Source of the DNA: Ruminococcus sp.
GTDB lineage: Bacteria > Bacillota > Clostridia > Oscillospirales > Ruminococcaceae
DNA length: 9,608 bases
NCBI GenBank assembly: GCA_023667165.1
Contig: JAMPAO010000094.1
Span: 1-9,608 of the forward strand
Reading direction: 5' to 3'
This document shows positions 7,060 through 9,608 of this stretch, piece by piece. Within the stretch, counting starts at the first letter, position 1; each line of letters begins with the position of its first letter. The notes beneath the pieces are model-generated. The model ran no database searches. It worked only from the letters and a program-made list of their open reading frames with translations, and was not told the origin of the DNA. The position numbers were made by a program, and so were the translations under genes.

Positions 7060-8376
7060 TCAAGGCAGCAGTCTGTTCAAGTCCCTCGGGAACATGGATG
7101 TTTGACGAACGTTGTTTGCTCCTATCAGCTTCATTACCAGTCTTTCCAGACCTATGCCCAGTCCGCCGTGAGGAGGAAGACCGTACTTGTGGCTTTCGAG
7201 ATAGCTTGTAAAATCGTTGGGGTCAAGACCCTGCGCCTTCATCTTTTCCACCTGCTCGCCGTAATCGTGTATGCGCTGACCTCCCGTGGTTATTTCCAGA
7301 CCTCTGAAAAGCAGATCGAACTTGCATGCGGTTCTGGGATCGTCCTTGTCGTTCATCGCATAGAAAGGCGGCTTGGATGAGGGGAAGTGAGTGACGAAAA
7401 TAAACTCCGTACCGTGATTTTCCTTAGCCCAGTTGCACAGAAAGACCTCGTCCTCCGGCTCCAGATCGAACTTGTTCTTTGCCTTGCTGCCCTTTATAAG
7501 GCTAACCGCGTCCTCAAATTTGACAGCGGGTATTTCCGTCACCTCGGGGATATCGGCGCCCAGAATATTTATCTCCGTCCTGTAATTTTCCTTGAGATAC
7601 TCCATCATGTACCGCAGCATGGCAGTTTCCATGTTCATAACGTCGTACATATCGTTTATAAATCCCATCTCGAAATCAAGACCGATGTACTCGTTAAGAT
7701 GACGGGATGTGGAATGCCTTTCCGCACGGTAAACGGGAGCTATCTCAAATACCCTGTCAAAGAACGCCACCGCAGCCTGCTTGTAAAACTGAGGGGACTG
7801 GTTGAGAAACGCCTCGTTGTCGAAATAATCCAAGCGGAAAATATTAGCGCCGCCTTCTGCTCCCTGCGCTACTATCTTTGGTGTGTGTATCTCGGTAAAT
7901 TTGTTTTTCAGCATAAACTCCCTAAATCCCGAAACAACGCCCTCCTGGAGCTTAAATACGGCTCTTTCGGCGGGATTTCTCAAAGCGACGCTCCTGTTGT
8001 CCAGGTTGATGTCCAAGCTGCAGCCCAGTTTCCTTGCCGAAACGTGCAGCGGATAATCGTTGTTCGGACTGTGGAGCAGCTTAATTGTTTTCAGTTCCAG
8101 CTCAATGCCGTTGTAAGCTCTTTCGTCCGCCTTTACAACGCCCGTAACGTAAACAAAGCAGCCCTCCTTGACGCCGTCGATACCGTCTGCGCAGCTATCG
8201 GGAGAATAGACCGTCTGAATGAGGTATCTTGCCGTCCGCAGAATGACAAAGGCAAAGCTGCCCATCTTCTTGACCTTATGAACGCAGGCTGAGATCCCGA
8301 TAGTTTTTCCGGCGTTTGAACGAGCTTCCTCCAGATCGAATTCGTTTATAAGATCTTGTCCGTTTATCTTATCCAT
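7060..8376 (-). CDS. aspS: Aspartyl-tRNA synthetase, archaeal/eukaryotic type (probable aspartate--tRNA(Asp/Asn) ligase)
   Basis: A 438-residue class II synthetase that joins aspartate to tRNA in the cytosol. An OB-fold anticodon-binding domain (about 22-105) precedes the catalytic core: motif 1 near 153-168, motif 2 at 208-237 (RVFEIAPVYRAER and RHLNEYIGLDFEM), and motif 3 at 404-419 (GGLGIGLERL, Arg412). QSPQFYKQ (193-200) and GGQRIHDY (365-372) match aspartyl rather than asparaginyl enzymes. Bacterial AspRS is about 590 residues with an inserted GAD domain; this one lacks it and follows the shorter archaeal form. In Clostridia such enzymes can be a second AspRS, often non-discriminating and feeding Asp-tRNA(Asn) to GatCAB; whether that applies here is inference. 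The start follows GGAGGA (8385-8390) by 8 nt; the longer frame to 8502 would cross the promoter. No partner gene is adjacent. Confidence 0.9.
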   Translation of the reverse strand: MDKINGQDLINEFDLEEARSNAGKTIGISACVHKVKKMGSFAFVILRTARYLIQTVYSPDSCADGIDGVKEGCFVYVTGVVKADERAYNGIELELKTIKLLHSPNNDYPLHVSARKLGCSLDINLDNRSVALRNPAERAVFKLQEGVVSGFREFMLKNKFTEIHTPKIVAQGAEGGANIFRLDYFDNEAFLNQSPQFYKQAAVAFFDRVFEIAPVYRAERHSTSRHLNEYIGLDFEMGFINDMYDVMNMETAMLRYMMEYLKENYRTEINILGADIPEVTEIPAVKFEDAVSLIKGSKAKNKFDLEPEDEVFLCNWAKENHGTEFIFVTHFPSSKPPFYAMNDKDDPRTACKFDLLFRGLEITTGGQRIHDYGEQVEKMKAQGLDPNDFTSYLESHKYGLPPHGGLGIGLERLVMKLIGANNVRQTSMFPRDLNRLLP

Positions 8377-8436
8377 TTTTATAATCCTCCGTTCGGGCAA
8401 TGGATCGTTTCCTGCCCCAAAAATATCATAAATGAT

Positions 8437-8465
8437 ATTATACCATATTTTTTCGCAAAAGTCAA
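8437..8465 (-). promoter_or_regulatory. Sigma-A promoter of aspS
   Basis: On the minus strand: TTGACT (8465-8460), a 17-nt spacer, TATAAT (8442-8437). The transcript should start near 8430, leaving a leader of only about 55 nt. That is too short for a T-box riboswitch, and no T-box core sequence is present. Confidence 0.88.
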
Positions 8466-8508
8466 CTGTAATTATGTAAAGGAATGTGGACAAACAGCGC
8501 ATATTATA

Positions 8509-8975
8509 TTAAAGAAAATCAAGAAGAGAAAAAGGGAGTTCACGAGAATTTGAAGAACGATTTTGCCCGAAATTCATTTTGGCAATGCCGAAAGCACTAT
8601 AAGCATTGACAAAAAGCTCCAATACCGCAGCAAAGTTTCAAACTTTCTTGGAAAACAGCGGCTTTTACGGTGCAAAATAGGGATATAATGCCGTAAATCG
8701 GCATTTACACTTTCAACGGTAAAGGTATCGCTTTTATCACGAGCATTTACCCGGATATATAATATCAACATATCCGAGATAACTGTCTGTGCAGTAATAT
8801 TTCGCTTCCGGACTGTTATCAGCTTTTTGGGGATACGTTCCGGAGATTTGTCAAAGGAAAACTATTTTTATTACTAAGGCTCATACGGCAGACTAAGCAA
8901 AAAACGTTTGATGTTTAAGTCTGCTCTTGACCATGCAGTTCTTCTTGATATTCTTTTTCCGCCAAAAAGCAAATG
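8509..8975 (-). pseudogene. Decayed IS1-like transposase remnant
   Basis: The pieces are recognisable only by switching frame. Near 8890-8960 the minus strand reads KNIKKNCMVKSRLKHQ and, after a shift, VFCLVCRMS, resembling the N-terminal zinc ribbon. Near 8784-8813 it reads SPEAKYYCTDSYLGYV, the region of an active-site Asp. After a shift near 8740 it reads TFTVESVNADLRHYIP (about 8680-8727) and RKSRCFPRKFET, the Glu-containing C-terminal motif. After a one-base loss near 8632 it continues AAVLELFVNAYSAFGIAK and ends RELPFSLLDFL with the stop at 8509. The central part of about 100 residues seems to be deleted. At least three frameshifts and the deletion make it non-functional. The C-terminal match is strong; the zinc-ribbon match is tentative. 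Confidence 0.72.
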
Positions 8976-9005
8976 CCGTTACCCTGTTGATGTCGGAAAA
9001 GAACA

Positions 9006-9034
9006 TTGACATTTTGATTTAGTTATAATATAAT
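9006..9034 (+). promoter_or_regulatory. Orphan sigma-A promoter
   Basis: TTGACA at 9006-9011, a 17-nt spacer, TATAAT at 9029-9034: full consensus. The transcript would start near 9041 and run rightwards. No credible coding frame with a ribosome site follows; the first longer frame (ATG at 9108, 32 codons) lacks one. It may drive a small RNA, be a relic of a lost gene, or arise by chance in this AT-rich stretch. Confidence 0.5.
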
Positions 9035-9145
9035 TATATTGTCGGAGGCTGCTCGATAAATCGGAATTTTAAAAGAAAGTTTACGCGGAAATAAAAAATG
9101 TGAAACTATGCTTAAACAATTGAAATATTTCACAATCAGGTTTCA

Positions 9146-9339
9146 GGGCGTGTTGACACTACCGCTCAACGCCCGTCTTACAGACATATTTTCCGTCTTT
9201 CTGCGTTAATTTTTCTTGCCATACACGATGTATGCAAAAAGCTGAAGCTTTTGCGGAAAATTGCCGTTGAAAATGCATTTCACGGAAATGCTAAAAATCT
9301 GCCTGCAATCCGAGCATTTCGGATAGTGTCAACACTCCC
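9146..9339. mobile_element. 194-bp inverted-repeat element, MITE-like
   Basis: The ends are GGGCGTGTTGACACTA (9146-9161) and, inverted, GGGAGTGTTGACACTA (9324-9339): 15 of 16 positions match, 12 of them contiguous. There is no transposase inside. The interior contains a further small hairpin, GCAAAA(A)GC-TGAA-GCTTTTGC near 9235-9255. I see no clear target-site duplication (flanks TTTCA and TAAAT), so the exact borders are uncertain. It sits beside the IS1-like remnant in a gene-free stretch, which fits a region that collects insertions. Confidence 0.55.
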
Positions 9340-9608
9340 TAAATTCTATTATACTCATTACCTTTGGCTTTGCTTCACCTTTTTGCCTTATTTATCAATA
9401 CTTTTTTCGCTTTTTTATGGGATAGCTATTTTCGGTTATATTGCTTTGTTGTTACATTCCAGACACTTTCCTTTTCTGCTTTTATATTTTAGTGGGTGAT
9501 TTGTGTCAAGGGACATTATATTACATCATTGCTATTTCATTATGGAAAAAGGCTTTAAGAACTTGTCCACATAGGCTAAAATCTGCGAAGAAGAGTAAGC
9601 AAATTTGA
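9340..9608. other. AT-rich stretch without a recognisable gene
   Basis: Pyrimidine-rich on the plus strand up to about 9490. A plus-strand open frame (9251-9499) starts inside the inverted-repeat element, has no ribosome site and gives a low-complexity hydrophobic product, so it is not called. Nothing else is supported up to the window end. Confidence 0.5.

Noticed and set aside
8377..8500. T-box riboswitch upstream of the aspartyl-tRNA synthetase
   Set aside because: The leader is only about 55 nt after the predicted start of transcription and no AGGGTGGNACCGCG-like core is present on the minus strand.
8377..8502. N-terminal extension of the synthetase frame on the minus strand
   Set aside because: It contains both promoter boxes of the gene and is not like the N-terminus of the family; GGAGGA precedes the ATG at 8376.
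9251..9499. Plus-strand open frame with a hydrophobic product
   Set aside because: No ribosome site, starts inside the inverted-repeat element, and the composition reflects T-rich DNA rather than a designed membrane protein.
8484..9572. Inverted ATGTGGACAA / TTGTCCACAT pair flanking the IS remnant, considered as IS ends or DnaA boxes
   Set aside because: A 10-bp match over about 1.1 kb is near chance expectation, no target duplication flanks it, and one base differs from the DnaA consensus TTATCCACA. No origin features are nearby.

Overview
The window looks like chromosomal DNA of a Gram-positive anaerobe of the class Clostridia, most likely a Ruminococcus-like member of the Oscillospiraceae. 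The evidence is indirect: textbook sigma-A promoters (TTGACW, 17 nt spacer, TATAAT-like), strong GGAGG ribosome sites, compact T-tailed hairpins, genes of moderate GC separated by AT-rich gaps, and gene families common there (HAAS/PadR pairs, extracellular-sensing hybrid kinases, an Amt-PII fusion, an archaeal-type aspartyl-tRNA synthetase). No marker fixes the species.

Layout. 130-3228 (+): a secreted-sensor hybrid histidine kinase with two tandem solute-binding domains, one membrane helix and two receiver domains, closed by a clean terminator at 3261-3299. 3300-3579: an AT-rich regulatory region with two dyads, a perfect-consensus promoter and, starting almost at the predicted +1, a very long hairpin ending in a T-run. 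3580-5319 (+): an ammonium channel fused to a complete PII (GlnK/GlnB-like) signalling domain. 5320-5558: a dense cluster of GC-rich palindromes that looks mobile-element derived, then a weak terminator. 5635-6960 (+): a two-gene operon of a HAAS-domain membrane protein and a PadR-type repressor, behind a promoter embedded in a large dyad. 6988-7023: a bidirectional terminator shared by convergent transcripts. 7060-8376 (-): an archaeal-type aspartyl-tRNA synthetase with its own promoter. 8480-9608: no intact gene; it holds a frameshifted IS1-like transposase remnant, an orphan promoter and a 194-bp inverted-repeat (MITE-like) element.

How the parts relate. The kinase, the Amt-PII gene, the HAAS/PadR pair and the synthetase each have separate control signals, so this is not one pathway. 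The most interesting unit is the Amt-PII fusion with its leader: the 5' arm of the leader hairpin can instead fold into a short hairpin with a six-base loop of the A1/G4 kind bound by ANTAR antiterminators, which suggests (as inference) RNA-level nitrogen control over a channel that carries its own PII regulator. The second most interesting is the PadR operon, whose promoter has three copies of an ACAGTAG/CTACTAT-type half-site, as expected of autoregulation. For the Amt and synthetase genes the longest open frame overshoots the true start and runs through the promoter, so the starts given here are the shorter ones supported by ribosome sites.
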